Notes under the pieces: model-generated
What the model saw: the letters and a program-made list of their open reading frames with translations, nothing else
Told to the model about the DNA's origin: nothing
Database searches by the model: none
Part shown: piece after piece, positions 1-13,521 of the stretch
Layout: every line of letters starts with the position of its first letter
Position numbering within the stretch: the stretch's first letter is position 1
From: Isoetes taiwanensis
Lineage: Eukaryota > Streptophyta > Lycopodiopsida > Isoetales > Isoetaceae
NCBI GenBank assembly: GCA_021234155.1
Contig: JAJEKV010000072.1
Coordinates: 4,160,407-4,224,406, forward strand
DNA: 64,000 nucleotides
Reading direction: 5' to 3'
Translations under genes and position numbers: made by a program

Positions 1-1489
1 ATGAACGTGCTGGCTTTGTAGATCCAGGACGTTTTGCAGATCCAGTTCTGCCCTTCTTATTTGCAAGAGAGTAGGCAAGCTCTCAGCAATTTTCTCATGT
101 GAGGGGAGGAAAGCCCTCAAGCAAGTTACTCATGGGGATTTAGAAATGTTCATGTTGTTGTTTGATTGAATGGGCAAGTTACAACATTAAGATTGAGGTA
201 AGCATGCCATTGTCAAATCATGAATATGAGCTTGGGCATCTCTATTGTTTTTCTTGCTTTCACATGCCTTTATTTTACAAAGAAATTTCTCACTATATTT
301 ATTTGGAAAGGTATGAACACTAGCTTCTTCAATCATTTGCCATGGCAAAGTGTTATGATCTACATCAACTTTTGGAGGACAACATCTGATCATCTGATCT
401 TCTAAAGTCTCTCCAGAATATCCTCTTAAAGTATTCAGATAATTTATGATTGAGGGTGATGCTCAAAGCATGTGGAGATCCATTCACAAGCTCTTTGCCA
501 AAACAAAAAATGATGGGCTCAAAGTAGAGGAAATTTAATAGTTGGATACACTTAGCATTGTGTTGCAAGATACAGAAATAGATAGTTGTCTTTCTATTTG
601 CCCTCAGATTACTAGCGTAATTTTAGTGTATTAGTTACATGCAATGTCCATTTTTTCTCATTTTATATGGACAAGATGTCTAAGAACTACCAAACCAAGG
701 GGTTTTTATTTTGACAAGCTGATAAAGCAAGAAGCCCATCTTCAAATCTATATGTGTTTTGTTTTGTGATCATCCCTTGCTTTTATTTAGATGCTAATGC
801 TACAAAAAGAGCCGTAAAATGCTATCTTGGATGTAATGATCATTTTATTCTTATCTCTAGGTTCCAAGGTTTAGGGATGCATTAGAGAAGTTGCAATTAA
901 ACAACGCAACATTGATGGTCCGATAAGTTTGTAGTATGATTGTTAGGTATTCAGTTAAGAGCAGGGCATAACAAATGGGATCTAACATCGTATTGTATAT
1001 GTTATTAGTTGTGGTAGATGCAGAGAAAAGCTGCAATCTTTAAGCTCTCCGACTTTTAAAGCTAGATGACTTGCTTTGTCTCTCGTGATTTAGAATTTGT
1101 CGCTAGGTCGTAATGTTTTATGTTAACAAAGGCATTGGTTCAAATCCACTACAAAGGAACACTCTCTTTGCTTTTTTCTAGTGATTGAGAAATACTATTG
1201 GATTGTAAGATGAATGCCAGCCTCGCCAAGCCTGCGCCCATTATGAACACATGCTGCAATAAGAGAAGTCCAAGTTAACACCTTATGCTCAATCTGTATA
1301 TTTGAATTTACTTTTTCCACCATCTAAACGATGACATTTTACATAATATTCACATTTTACATGCACATTCCTTGTGAAAGTCATGTTTGTAACTTGACAT
1401 TGTGCAATATGCACCAATAGATATAAAAATCTTATATATATAAGACAAGAAATTTATTGTGGCGCCCATGTTCTAACTTCCTTGTCCTT
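1..1489. other. Intergenic, nothing recognised
   Basis: AT-rich sequence. Open frames on either strand are under 70 codons, with no recognisable domain, splice pattern, repeat or RNA gene. Confidence 0.6.
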
Positions 1490-1895
1490 TCAAATTGACT
1501 TCCTTGTTTTTTGGGAAATCCTTCCTATTTTCCTCGTTTGGAAAAACCCTTCCTATTTTCCCATGGCAATCGAAAATAGGAAGGGTTTCCATATGAATTA
1601 AATTTTGAATTCTTGGTTGACGTGCATATTTATGAGCATGCCCCATTAATAAGCAACGCCCGTCCTGACAAGCGTGAATATTATAAATATTAAAAAAAAA
1701 AAGGGTGGAAACCCTTCCCATTTTCCGTGGAAACCCTTTCTGCTTTTAAAATGGAAAGTTTTCCCATTTTTCCATAGAAACCCTTCCTGTTTTCCATGGA
1801 AACCCTTCCTATTTTCCAAACTTAGAAATTCTATGGGGTTTCCATGGAAATTTGGAAGGGTTTCCATGGAAAATAGGAAGGGTTTCCATGGGGAC
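1490..1895. repeat. Degenerate palindromic minisatellite
   Basis: A roughly 20-bp unit close to CCCTTCCTATTTTCCATGG recurs many times in both orientations. The plus-sense form dominates at 1495-1570 and 1700-1820, and its reverse complement (GGAAGGGTTTCCATGGAAA) at 1570-1595 and 1830-1890. The core TTTCCATGGAAA is itself a palindrome, so the tract can fold into several cruciforms. The open frames across it, rich in Phe, Pro, Trp and Lys, are products of the repeat and not genes. Confidence 0.85.
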
Positions 1896-2700
1896 AACCC
1901 AAATTGGGCTTAAAAAAAACATTCCTACCTTTTTTTATTCCGTTTTCAAACATACCCAAATTAGAAAACCTTTGACTTTTGCCTTTAAAAAAGTGTCGTA
2001 CAATAAACCTCCCCAGTCCTCACATTTCGCATCGCATGCAAGGGTTACGATAGCCACTAACGGCAATGGAATAGATGATATCAACTTGCCTTCATTATTC
2101 TTCCAAATTGGCCCATTCAACATTCTATGTGGGTTTCCTATATGGGTTTTCCGGCCATGTTTGAACCAAACGTCACTTTGATATATGTAATGGTGCCTAT
2201 AGAGGCACAAAACACAAGGCAATGGTGCGGACTCAACTCCTGCATGTTTTCATATTATCTATTAGCCTAACTACATGTGTTTAAACAAAAAGAAATGGTG
2301 CATAATGGTGCATGTTTTCATATTATTTATGAGCCTAACTACACATGTTTATAGACAAAAAGAAATGATCTAGAAGTTTGCTCCCTAACTAAAAATTTAT
2401 CACGCTGGACGATATAGTAGATCTAATTAAACAAGTTACGAACGTTATAATAGATATGGCCGCTGCGATAAATTTCTTGTAATATTAAAAGTCACATTTC
2501 TTCTTCATTCAATCAAACCATATATAATGCATACACTTTGATTCTATTCTTCAAGATTCTTTGATGCTCCAAAGGCATGCATGACGCCAAGTGTCGAAAA
2601 ATATTTTTGAGGAACATTTTTGTATTTTTCTAGTTAATATTTATTGAGGAGCAAACCACGCCCACGGACTCCACTTGCTTAACATTCCTTAAAAATTATC
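1896..2700. other. Intergenic; short dispersed GC motif only
   Basis: No gene is visible. A short stretch at 2459-2485 (ggccgctgcgataaatttct followed by tgtaat) matches the edge of the dispersed GC-rich palindrome seen at 4240 and 16386. Confidence 0.5.
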
Positions 2701-2706
2701 AAAGCA

Positions 2707-2830
2707 CGACATGTGTGCACTTTGCATTTATTGCGGCCATTAATACACTCTAATAACTTGATGAGACATGTGTGCACTTTGCATTTATTGCGGCCATTAA
2801 TACACTTTGCATTTACTGCGGCCATTATTC
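2707..2830. repeat. Short tandem duplication, 2.5 copies
   Basis: A ~55-bp unit beginning GACATGTGTGCACTTTGCAT and running through TTATTGCGGCCATTAATACAC occurs at about 2708 and again at about 2763. A third partial copy of its middle part lies at about 2805-2828. The first two copies are nearly identical, so the duplication is recent. Confidence 0.85.
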
Positions 2831-5800
2831 CGACGTCCCGCCATAGCCGCATTGTGGCTTGCCCCCTCAGATACAAAACTCCGGCGCCCATTGTAGTCCA
2901 CAAGGCATTTTACAGGACCAATGCGCCATGCGAAATGATGAGACAACCCGCAGATCCACTTCCATTCCATGCCGATATGCTTCCTTCCTAGCACTTGGAC
3001 GCCCAGATTCGCTGCAAAATGGAGAAAAATTTCTACTACGTAACCTGCAAATCCTTTCTCTCGATTCTCAAGAATGGATAATGTTGCACATCTTCTTATA
3101 ATTTTGTACATCATTTCTTTATTCTCCGTATAATATTAAATTTTTTTGAGGTTTGCTTAAGGAACTATTTGAGGAACAATATTAAATCTTTTTCTCGAAT
3201 TTGCTTAGTAGAAGCATTTGAGGAAGAATAATTGGAGATGCGTCATCTTCAGAAATCACAAAGTAAACAACTCGTTACAGCGTGTTGATTACAAACTACA
3301 GGTTCTAATCATATGTGCCCATGGCCACTGTGGTAGAATGCCTCCTTTGCTTTCAAATTATATCCCGGATTCAAGCTTCAGAGATGGAGGCGTATGGAGA
3401 CGCAAGCATGTTTACATCGCCCAACAGGACTGTGGCTTCTATTTTTTTTGGCTTTTGGAAACATGATCTGAAAAAAGGAGTAAAACCTGTATGAGCATGA
3501 TCGGAAGGCATTTGTGGACCTGCAGCAGTACAAACAGATTCACCCATCTCCCTTTCTACAAGCGATGGCATCCCTGCCCTTGAATCAAATCCATCGGTGC
3601 CTCCCCGCCGGTCGCTTTTACAAAGCAGTAACCAATGCCCCCTTCTGCGACTGGGCCATTTGGCCTTGAATCAAATTCACCGGATTCTGCCGAATTTGTT
3701 TTTGGGGCAGAAATAGAGCCAATGCCCTCTTCTATGGCTGGGCCAGGGATAGAAATGATGTTCTCTATTTTGAGAGCAAGTGGGCTCTTTGCCCCACCGA
3801 GATCTAATCTGCAATTCTGACCCAAAGACTATTAGATCCCCGCTCAAAATCATCGCAATATAATCGATCCATATCCATTATAAATCAATTATAAATCAAT
3901 CGTGCATTCCATGAATTATGTACACAACTTCATGTTTTTAATTCTACAATATTGATTGGCCCCATCTTACTATTAGAATATTGATTGGTTCCCATGTTGC
4001 TGCCCTAGTGCGGCCTTTGTTTTGGAAAATGTGCTCCATCGATAAGTGCATAATGGAATGATAGGATGCTTCGCTCAGCTTCCCCGAAACCACATGTCTT
4101 GGATCCTTTAGCAAAAGGCAACAAAACATATGGCTATACCGCAAGTGTTCAATTCACGCACTATTGTGGAAGTCGAACTATCACAAATCTCAAAGTAGAT
4201 GATATCCGAAACATATCATAAGTCTCATTGATAGGGTTGGAAGAAGAAACGTTCGCGGCCTTGGCCGCCGATAAGTTTCTGTATGGATAAAGTTTGCATA
4301 ATCCTCTTTGTATTGGGAGGCCCAATGCAAAGGTTGGAAGTAAGATTTGGATGCGATATATTTTGAGGTCGTATGGGCAATTGAGGAGCTTATTGCCAAA
4401 TTTAGAGCAGCTTTTAATAGGGGTCGTTCTGTTATTAAAAACTGAAGGAAAAGATTTTTTTTTTTTTTTTTTTTTAGAAATAGAATTTTGGGGGTTGTGG
4501 ACATGTTCCCTCCATTCCGAAGCCGATCCCTCCTCGCATGCTAATACTACCGCCTTCTCTACGACCAATTACTCGCCATGTTTTCTCTCGCTCCTGTTCT
4601 ACTGCCAATACTCTATCGCGGACTATTCCAAAGATCGACATAGAAGATTTCGATCCTATGTGTTCAATGCCTAAGCACTTCTCCGCTCCCTCCGTGAGGC
4701 ACAATGACGCTTCGGAGATCTGATTCTCTATCTTATATATGCATTTCGAATTTGTAGCTTCAATTCACCATTGCGTACCCGCCTTTATGCCAAACTAATC
4801 GCGAAGAACCAGGATTTTTGTCGCCGATGAAAAATCCCTCGCTTTCGGGTAGAATATGGTTTGAAGGATTTGAACCTCCGCCCAAATCATGCTTCGCCGG
4901 GCGAAGATTCAACACCCATGATCTTCATGAAAAAAAAAATCCCTTATTCTCGTTAGAATGAACCAACTAACTCTTTCCCCTCGGCCGCCAAAACTTCTAA
5001 GCACTCGATCTCCGATTGTCACAATGGAGTGTGGCCTCCCAACTTGAGTCGAACCAACTTGAGTCGATCATGCTTCAGCCTGATGATCCTTCCTACATTG
5101 CATTGATAAGAGGTAAGATTTTGGTATAAGGGAGGGTGCCTGGTGATGGCACACTTAAGAGTAAATGGTCCGATGAAAGCCCTCTACTCCTCAGAGGAGG
5201 ACAAACAATGGCTCATTCCAATCTCCTAGAGTTGGCCTTTCCAATGACCCTAAAATTGCCCACTCCTGTGCCCCCAAAGAAAAAAGTTATGAGGCCCTAA
5301 AGTGACCCCCTTTTTTGCCCAACATGGCACGCTTAGGTGTCCCGGCGCTTGTTTTGGTTCCAATAAGCTCGAATGAGACATATGAATAGTCAAATTAAAG
5401 GTTTGACTGAGCTCTTTTACAACGATGTTGGTCCGCTTGCGATGTTGGTCCGCTTTGCAAAACGCCCGCGGAAAAAAGTTTTTTTTATTAAATATGAAAA
5501 TAGAAGAACCTAAGATCCCGCCATCCAAATCAAAAAGTCCCAAAAGAAAGCTCAAATGAGAAGATCCTAGCTGTTAAAGTGTGCCATAAAGGTGCTTCAT
5601 TTTAGGGGTCCCCTATTCCCATACCGCACCTCCCTTATACCTTGTTCTTCAAAAGTTTTGCCGCACCCAAGCATGCACCTATGACATTAAGGCTACGGTT
5701 TTCATATGTAGCTACGCTGATTTTTGGGTTGCATGTAGGAGCAAATTGGTTTTCTAAATAAGATTGAAGATTATTAGAAGAAAGGTACAAAATAAACTTG

Positions 5801-8800
5801 CTCTCTTCAACCACTACATGGATAAATCTGATCTACTAGTCAACTTCAAAGAGCTTGTGTGTGCGTGTTTGTCCTGGTAACAGTATATCTACTTGTTCGT
5901 TTTGAAGGATTTAGTTGCCAGAATCATCATCAATCTCTACACTATATATGGTATCTACACTCGTCCAACTTTTGTTGTAGAGGACTTTAGCCATGTTCTA
6001 AAGTGTGATGACAAAACCTCTGCCCTGATCTGTTTGTCTTAAAATGGGCCTTCGGACAAGATTTGCTCTCAATATATCTCCTTGTTTTTGAGATGACAAG
6101 TAAACTATTGTTTACTACTATATTGAGATCTCAATATATACTATTTTTGTATTACTCTTCTCATGTTTATTTCCTCATTACTTAATTTTGTATAAAGTTT
6201 GATTATCATAATTTGACTATTTTTTAACTTGCTTGAGATCTATTCCTATCTTTATTTGCTATTTCCTTAAAGAAATTGAGATGCATTGCAAATTGTTCAT
6301 GCATTATATGCAAGGAAAAAAAAGAAACCCTCATTTTTGGCAAAATAGGCCTGGGAGGGCAAAAAAAACTCCCCACCTAGGCTCTGTCTTCATCCACCTA
6401 GGGCTCGGCAGGTCGGCTAGGCCTGGTGGGTCGGCCCAAGTATGATGGTGATTGTGCACCATTGATCCGTGCAAGAATTTTTTGGTAAAAATATGTTTAC
6501 CTTTTGATGTGGGAGATTCCATAGAATCTCTCGCCATCTAAGGAAGGAGAAACTTCAAGGTGGAGTTTCTGGGAGAAAATTTCCATGCCGCCAGGGCAAG
6601 TTTCTCCCAAAAACTTCTTTAGCGACCGAGTTTCCTCCATAACCCAAGGCTCACCAAGATTACCTAATCCAAAGATTTTTACTTAAAAAATCGATGAATC
6701 TCATGAAGAAATACAGCTCTTGCTCATCTCCACCGCATATATACGCATCCGCCTTTTCCGGCCGGCCATAGCCCCGACATAAGCTTCCAGCCATAGCCAG
6801 AAAGCTTGAACCCTAATATGTCGAACTCCAATCGATATCGTCCATGGCGTGAAAAAAAATGTGGCAAAAATTTCGCGAAGTAAACAGGGGATTGGCGGGC
6901 CACGCTTCGCCAAGAACTAGACCCGTGAGGTTACCTAGAAAAAAACATAGATCAAACCTTAGGCAATCTTCGTGTGATGCCGGTTATGGTCCGTAGAGCA
7001 CAATAAAACCTTAAACCATAAAGAAAAGTGAAGTTGCATCATGCAATAGACAAGTAAAACCTTAATTTTTTTAGCAAAAAAGACAACCTTTTTAAAATTT
7101 AAGCAAATAATAAAGCACATTTTTCCCAAAAAGCAATCTTTTTAAAAATTTGAGCAAATCGATAAGCAATTTTTAAGTCCCAACATAAACTATAAGTATA
7201 TGGGCATTAGACTATTACTCAAATCACTAAAAATATAAATTGCGTGTATATATGCAAATTTGGAAAGGCGAACCTGTTTTTTGAAATCAAGCCCACCAAT
7301 AAAAGCACCTGCTTCAATCTCAAAGCCTTTCTTTCTAGTTATATTTACAACTTATAAACAAAAAAGTCCATTTTATTTCTAAAGCACCATTCGACGAGCA
7401 AAATGTCGACCGTGGAACAATCATCGCGATGGATCTCACCGAGAAGGAGTTTTCCAACCATTTTCTTTTCGGGGCGAAGAAATCCTCTTTCTATTGGTGC
7501 TTAACTCAAGTGTTGAGATGAAGGTACACCTATTTGAAAATGCATATGCACTATCATTAAGTGCTTTCCCATAACCCTCCATGGCATTCACTTTAGGGGA
7601 ACCCAAATAGCAAAGATCATATTTTTTGCATATGGTTCTCGTTCCGAATAGCATTCTTATCCTTCGACGATCCATTTCCCTTTAAAGTCCTTAATCGATA
7701 TGAATGTCGCGACTAAAGCAAAGATAGAACACTTCAAATTTAGCCGGATAAAGTGGGTTACAAATCACCTTATCGTAAGAATGGAATTGTTTGACCGTAG
7801 CTATCGCCGATAATGTCACCATGTTCAATAACTATTTGGACCTTCTTTCTACCTCCATCTTCATTTTCAACCTATTGCAAACAAGGATTTAATTTCGTTT
7901 CATAAGCATGGAGGAAAACAATGAGAAAGCTTTTACATACTTCCTTTTTGTAGATTGAGGTCCCTTTTCGAAAGATTTCGGTAACGAAGTTGTAGTTTAT
8001 TTTGAACTTCAAATAGCGTACTCATTCTTAAAATCACTTTGAGTCCCCCTCGCAAGATTAGGAAGAAAGTTAATTTTAAAGCAAGAAACGAAGAAAATGT
8101 TCTTTTACTTCGTAGTTTAAAGCCAACCTTTAATGCATCATACGCCTCGGATGGACCTAAGCCGCACTCTCGAAGCTTCCAAAAACATGTATTATAATCG
8201 ATTGTTGATATGACCTATAAAAGTTACATTTGGGTCGAAGCTAATCAACATGCAAATCTAGTTTGCAAATAAATGTTCCATGCTATTAATCAAAATGCAT
8301 GCACATCTAAAACAAATTAAATACGCTTCCAAGGATGACCTAAATCATGAAAGTCTTTTGCCGTGCATAATGTAAGAGATATGTGGCGAGAGCTTACAAT
8401 CCACTTGGCCAAGCAAGGTAGTCTTTAAGAATATCATCTCGTGGATAACAAACAGCTCTTTCCATCTAAACACCTGAGCATAGAGGATCTTCTTGTCCGA
8501 AATGTATATCCCATTTCATCACATAAGATGCCGCAAAGAGTGAAGTGATAACAGACACTAGCTTGCTGTACAAGGCAGCAATAACAACCTTAGATCTTTG
8601 TCAAAGTCATCTTAAGATGCATAGCGAAACAACCAAACAAAATGTCAACCTACCTGCCCGTCGTTGAAACAATGTGCTACTCTTGTGAAGCACAAAACTA
8701 CAGTTGTAACAACACCAATGAAACAGATCAAACACAAAAAAATTTTGACAAAAAAAAAAAAAAACAAATTCGAGACTAAAATTCAAGTCACACCTGTACT

Positions 8801-11110
8801 CATCACTCACACCATAGGCAAAAACAATCTGAGGGAACTCAAGAAACACTTCCCTAGCACAGTCATTCATTAGTCAGCAAGGCCTCGAAATCATTTGGTT
8901 TCTCCGAATCCATGGACTTCTGCAAACCTAATACGCCAAGCACTTCATTAGTAAATCTCAAAAACATTATGGATATTCAAATTCTAAGGGAATACCTCTG
9001 AAAGCCGCGACCATCAATTCTAATCACAACCCAAGTTTCCTAAGGAGTCGATCATTAGGCTCAAATGATTTAACATACTCATATTTGCTCTTGGCCATCT
9101 TCCGTAATCCTTACCAACTTATTCACACATCAAAAGTTTTTCTAGACCTTACCAACTTATCCACACATCAAGAGCTTTTCTAGATTGACAAACAAATCGA
9201 CTTCAAGAAATAGAAAATTGCGATAGGTTTCCATGAATAAATAATAGACAGAGCAATAAGTCTTTATTTTAGCAGATTACAAAAACATGAAATACAAGAG
9301 AACAATTCGGGTCCTCAAAGGAGGATAACCATTCCAATATCATAAAGTGACTCACAAAGCCTATGCTTCTTTTTTTCCCTCAGAAAATTATAGTTTTTGC
9401 AGCCTTATTGTGCCTCCTACAAAGATCCATATATGTCTCTTAGATTGAATTTTCCTCACTGCAGCCCCTTGTCGAGATAGAGCAATCAATGGAGGGGGAT
9501 GGGGAGGGATAACGTCCTAATGATCTAGATTAAAATCCTGTCCCACTGCAGCCCCTTAGTGTGTTTTAAGTGCACAAACTGCAGATGCTCCACATTTCTC
9601 ATCTAGATGCTTACCCGGATATAGTAAATAAGGTTCGACAACAACAGAGGCGGAAATATAGGCTGGTGAGCCAATTTGAGTTTTGTGCTTGCACTCCTTG
9701 CATGGGCAATTGTTTCCATGTTCTTTTCCCCTTTCCTCGGGGTCTAGGTTTTAAGTCTTTGGGACATGTGAGACCTATTCCCAAGTCATTATCTCGCATC
9801 GTATACACATTTAAAAACAAAGAGAGAAGTCCCATTTATAGTGAAAAGGATGGATAACGACCATTTGAGGTCCTATTTTCTAGATGTCATGTATATATAT
9901 GTCCATAACACATCTTCAAAGATGCAGTGATCGAGACCCTTCCGATGATTACCTCTACTTGAGCTAGTATAAAACTTCTACTTTTTCTCCCTACGCACCC
10001 AAGGCATTGATTAAGCACGTTCTCTATCTAATTAAGGACAATCATCTTAATGTAACAGCCATTCCGAGCTGCTCCCTTATGAATCAAACAAACCTCATGC
10101 CCCCTAAAGAAGCTATAATAGTTAGAGCTAACAAGGTGCTTCTCGAGAAAATCATATATAGCGCAATCTCTAATGCTTCAACCGGAATCCATTCTTAGGG
10201 AAAAAAACAATGGCAAGCATGGAAGATGGTCGCATATGCTATGAACATCCTATGCAGCTACTACTGAGATTGTTCCCACCGCCCATGGTCAATGCATGTC
10301 ATTAGACAAAATACAAGCGGAAGAGCCTTAAAATGATGCTTGGAAAATTTGATGATAACAAATTTGAATTAGGCTCGTGATAAGAAATTTGAACCGATCC
10401 GTTGATGCCCAAAAACTCCTTTTCATAAATTCTAAGCTTGATCACATATGCGTGGTGGTCGAGTCAACCAAATATTGAGCGTAAACTTGATAACAAAGTT
10501 TTCAGCTTTCACATGAATTGTGATATAATGTATAAATCATGGTCACCGCAACATTGCACGTTCTTCCTTTTCAAAGACCTTCCGAGTAATTCATACCTCG
10601 CACGTAAATCTTTTAACAATAACAATGAGTTCAAAATGCATACGCACCTATGGTTCCGGGGAAGAAAGTAGACTACTTGCATTCCATCATTAATGAAGCA
10701 GATTGTGCAACCAAAAAAAAAAAAAGTTTGATATTCACGCTTTGACAGTCCGTTTGATATTTGATCTTGACGCTGCAGCTCCAAATCATAAAAAATGCAG
10801 AACTTTATTTTAATATTCGGGGTAATGCGGAGGAGGATATTCACGTGAATGCCATCGGTCTACGTGGCACTAGATATTCATAATGAATAATGGCTGCTTG
10901 CATGGCATGCTTATGTGGAGTTGGCATGCTTATGTGTGAAAAACAAAGAACAAGTTGCTAACGCAATGATGGGTTGCCCTCTAAGTCCAATTGCAGTCAT
11001 GTATCCTGAGAGGGCTAAGGAAGGGAATGCTCGAAGAGACGATGTATGAAGAAGACGAAGAAAGATAGAGTTAAAACACTAATGAATAATACGGAAGCTT
11101 ATGACTTTCG
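2831..11110. other. Gene-poor 8-kb stretch
   Basis: I find no convincing gene. Open frames are short (at most ~135 codons), overlap on opposite strands and show no domain. The tract contains homopolymer runs (T19 near 4457, A14 near 8748, A13 near 10709) that may be tails of old retroposed fragments. A small local duplication (AACTTGAGTCGA, 5043-5066) and the dispersed palindrome at 4240 are the only structures seen. Confidence 0.5.
4236..4281 (+). repeat. Dispersed GC-rich palindromic motif, copy 1
   Basis: GAAACGTT, then a GC-rich core containing GCGGCCTTGGCCGCCG, then ATAAGTTTCT. The reverse complement at 16386-16434 has the same order of parts (GAAACGTT, GCGGCCTTGGCCGCC, ATAAATTTCT). The core GGCCNNGGCC is palindromic. 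It may be the end of an uncharacterised mobile element. Confidence 0.45.
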
Positions 11111-11239
11111 TTACAAAGGCTGGCCATGTACATGAAACAAAGTAGTAAATAGAATAGAATAGAATAGTTTTTTTAACGTCCACGGAGACCAATAGGTCAT
11201 GGGACCCATACAATGGGCTAGTACAATCATTACTACTAG

Positions 11240-11292
11240 GATTAAAAAACCCCTGCCTCGAAAGGTTTTCAAGGGAAAAACCTTTGCAGTAA
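11240..11292 (-). other. LINE-A 3' UTR stem-loop
   Basis: On the minus strand, GGTTTTTCCCTTGAAAACC is followed by CCTTTCGAGG (a 3-bp stem with a UUCG tetraloop), then GGGGTTTTTTAATCC. The same block occurs at 55.64-55.68 kb and 48.21-48.24 kb with compensatory changes in the small stem. In LINEs that lack a poly(A) tail, 3' stem-loops are known recognition signals for the element's reverse transcriptase; that role is inferred here. Confidence 0.6.
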
Positions 11293-11321
11293 TGATGATA
11301 CTAGACAAGCAGAGATAATGA

Positions 11322-13250
11322 CTACTGAGGGCTCAATAATTGCAGACGTTTATCTAGAACCTCAAGTATATATAATGCCAAGTCATGCACAAATGATGCT
11401 CTGAGAAGTTGTGGAAGCGTGGAATGGAATGCTAAGGTCAAAAAATGATTCCGGACTATCTCAAAAGGTGGCAACTTCGGAAGAGTATGGCTTTCATCTT
11501 CAATAACCCGTGAATCGCAACAAAGTGCACATAGTCTCGCTTCACGGCAATTGCGGCCGCTCCCATCTATCTGCCTCAATCCGTAGCACGTGGGACCCCG
11601 TCGCGAATTGATGCAATAGCTACAAGCTTGTTCCCGGATAATGAAGCAAGCAAATAAGCTTGGGGCCCCGTGCCAAGGTGGGATTTATGTGTGCATGATA
11701 AAGACCGGTTTTCACTTGGGCCAAAGTAATCAAGGCCCCATATCTTTTGAGAAAAGCGACCATTGAGATATTGTTGCAAAAGCTCGGGATCAGAACTGGC
11801 AAGCATCGTGCGGTTTTCGCTGTTTATGCCCTAACCGCAAACCATGTAGTGCAATGCTCTTTCCAACATCGTTTCAAACGCCGAGGAGATTCAGCCATGG
11901 CAAGTGCAAGAACATGATACCTAACATCATCCATGTGGTGCACCTTGCGGATATATAGTGGAGATGGCTTCATGGCGTAATGTTGAAGAGGCCAAAACCC
12001 TCTCTTCTAAAAAGAATAGCATAGGGCACCGTTGTTTTTTAACTCCGAGGTCAGAAGTGAGAAAGGACTTTTGCACCCGCTCCAAGCTCTCCCAAGCACT
12101 AGCACTAATGGCAGGCCCCCACACATCAGAACCATACAGTAAAACAGGCTCTACCAAAGCCCGAAACAAGTGGGCTTCCGTGGCCAATCATGAATTTCTG
12201 CACGAAAACAATTGTTTTGCATTGCATAGAGTGCTCTCCACCCAGCAGCCACCCGCTTGGTAATACACTGTTCCCAAAGTGTGTTCTTACAGAATTCTAC
12301 ACCAAGATACTTGTAGCTATCTACAACTTCAACTTCGCAGCTATCATAGTGCATAGGGGGAACATTGTGACGAGAAGATTGAACTACCAAAAGCTTGGTC
12401 TTTTGGAGATTAACACGCAAACCTGTGTTCTCACAAAAACTGTGCAGAGCATATAAATGTTGCTGCATACTAGCAGCGGTATGTGCCAGAAGTGAAACAT
12501 CATCAGCATACATAAGTTGCCTAATGATATAGTGTGCCAAATGTGGACCTCCGCCGCGATAATTATCAAGCCATTCTTCCAATTGATCAATATACAAGCC
12601 AAAGAGTGTAGGAGATAAAGGACAACCCTGACGAACTCCAATATTTCTAGTGATTTGAGTACCGATCTTTGGAAATTTAGCAAAACCCTTTCATAGAGCC
12701 GATAAACTTGCATTTTGAAGATCTTGTGGAACTCAAGTGCCCGCAAGCAACGCCAAAGAAGCTCGTATCTTGTATCAAAAGCGTAAGTAAAATCCACAAA
12801 GCATATATAGAGGTCTTGTTTCGGACTTCGACTATGTTCAATAAGCATGCAATGTGAAAATATGGTCTATTGTAGAATGGCATGGACGAAAGCCCCGCGC
12901 TCGTCCCTACAAAGACGCATACACGGTATGTTACGCCCATGATGTCAACCGCTTCTCGAGAAGACCGGCTAAGAGCTTTGAAAATATGGAACTTACCATG
13001 ATCATGCGCGATAATTAGAAGGGTCATGCTTATCACCGCTTTGTAAATTGGTACAATCTTCCGGACACCCAAGTTTCGGCAAGCCTTCTTGCAAAGCTTG
13101 ATTTAAAAGAGTAGTGATGATTGGAAGCAATAGCGGACCCCCATTTAAGCAATTCTCGCTTGCAAACCTTGAAGATCGGAGACTTGCCATTAGATAGATG
13201 CTCAGTCCTTCTTTGACTTCTTCCTCTCGTGAATTGAAGAATATCACCTA
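11322..13250 (-). pseudogene. LINE-A reverse transcriptase and C-terminal domain
   Basis: Successive minus-strand frames show KHDPSNYRA near 13010, a motif-A-like CFVDFTYAFD near 12800, and LMYADDVSLLAH near 12500 (the YADD catalytic box), followed by GLRVNLQKTKLLV. VEPVLLYGSDVWG lies at 12160-12120. The C-terminal end, at 11800-11322, contains CALCCDSRVIEDESHTL, which matches CQCCQTGAIEDESHTF in the 55.6-kb copy and probably forms a zinc-binding unit. Several frameshifts are present. The catalytic Asp pair is preserved in the sequence. Confidence 0.8.
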
Positions 13251-13521
13251 CCAAAGGAGGCACGTAATTAAGGACCCCAGGATGATCATATAAGTGGACC
13301 AATCGCTCATCCCATTGCTGCATAGAAATATGTCCAAGAGTAGGAGGTGGTCGATATAATATTTTGCGCCAGAAGGTTCGAGGCTCATGTAGCAGTAATT
13401 CAAACATTTGCTTCGATGCTCAAAGGCAACAAAGCGTGCCTTCTTAGCGTTCAAAACGGACTTATAATTCGAATGGCATTATGTCGCATATCCGGCTCAA
13501 CTATCGCTCGCGCAATTGTTT

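Noticed and set aside
1473-1913. Frames rich in Phe, Pro and Trp at 1.5-1.9 kb
   Set aside because: They follow the palindromic minisatellite in both strands and have no other support.
4855-4940. Possible tRNA gene on the minus strand with a GGTTCAAATCC B box
   Set aside because: A T-arm-like stem can be drawn, but no matching acceptor stem, D arm or A box is present.
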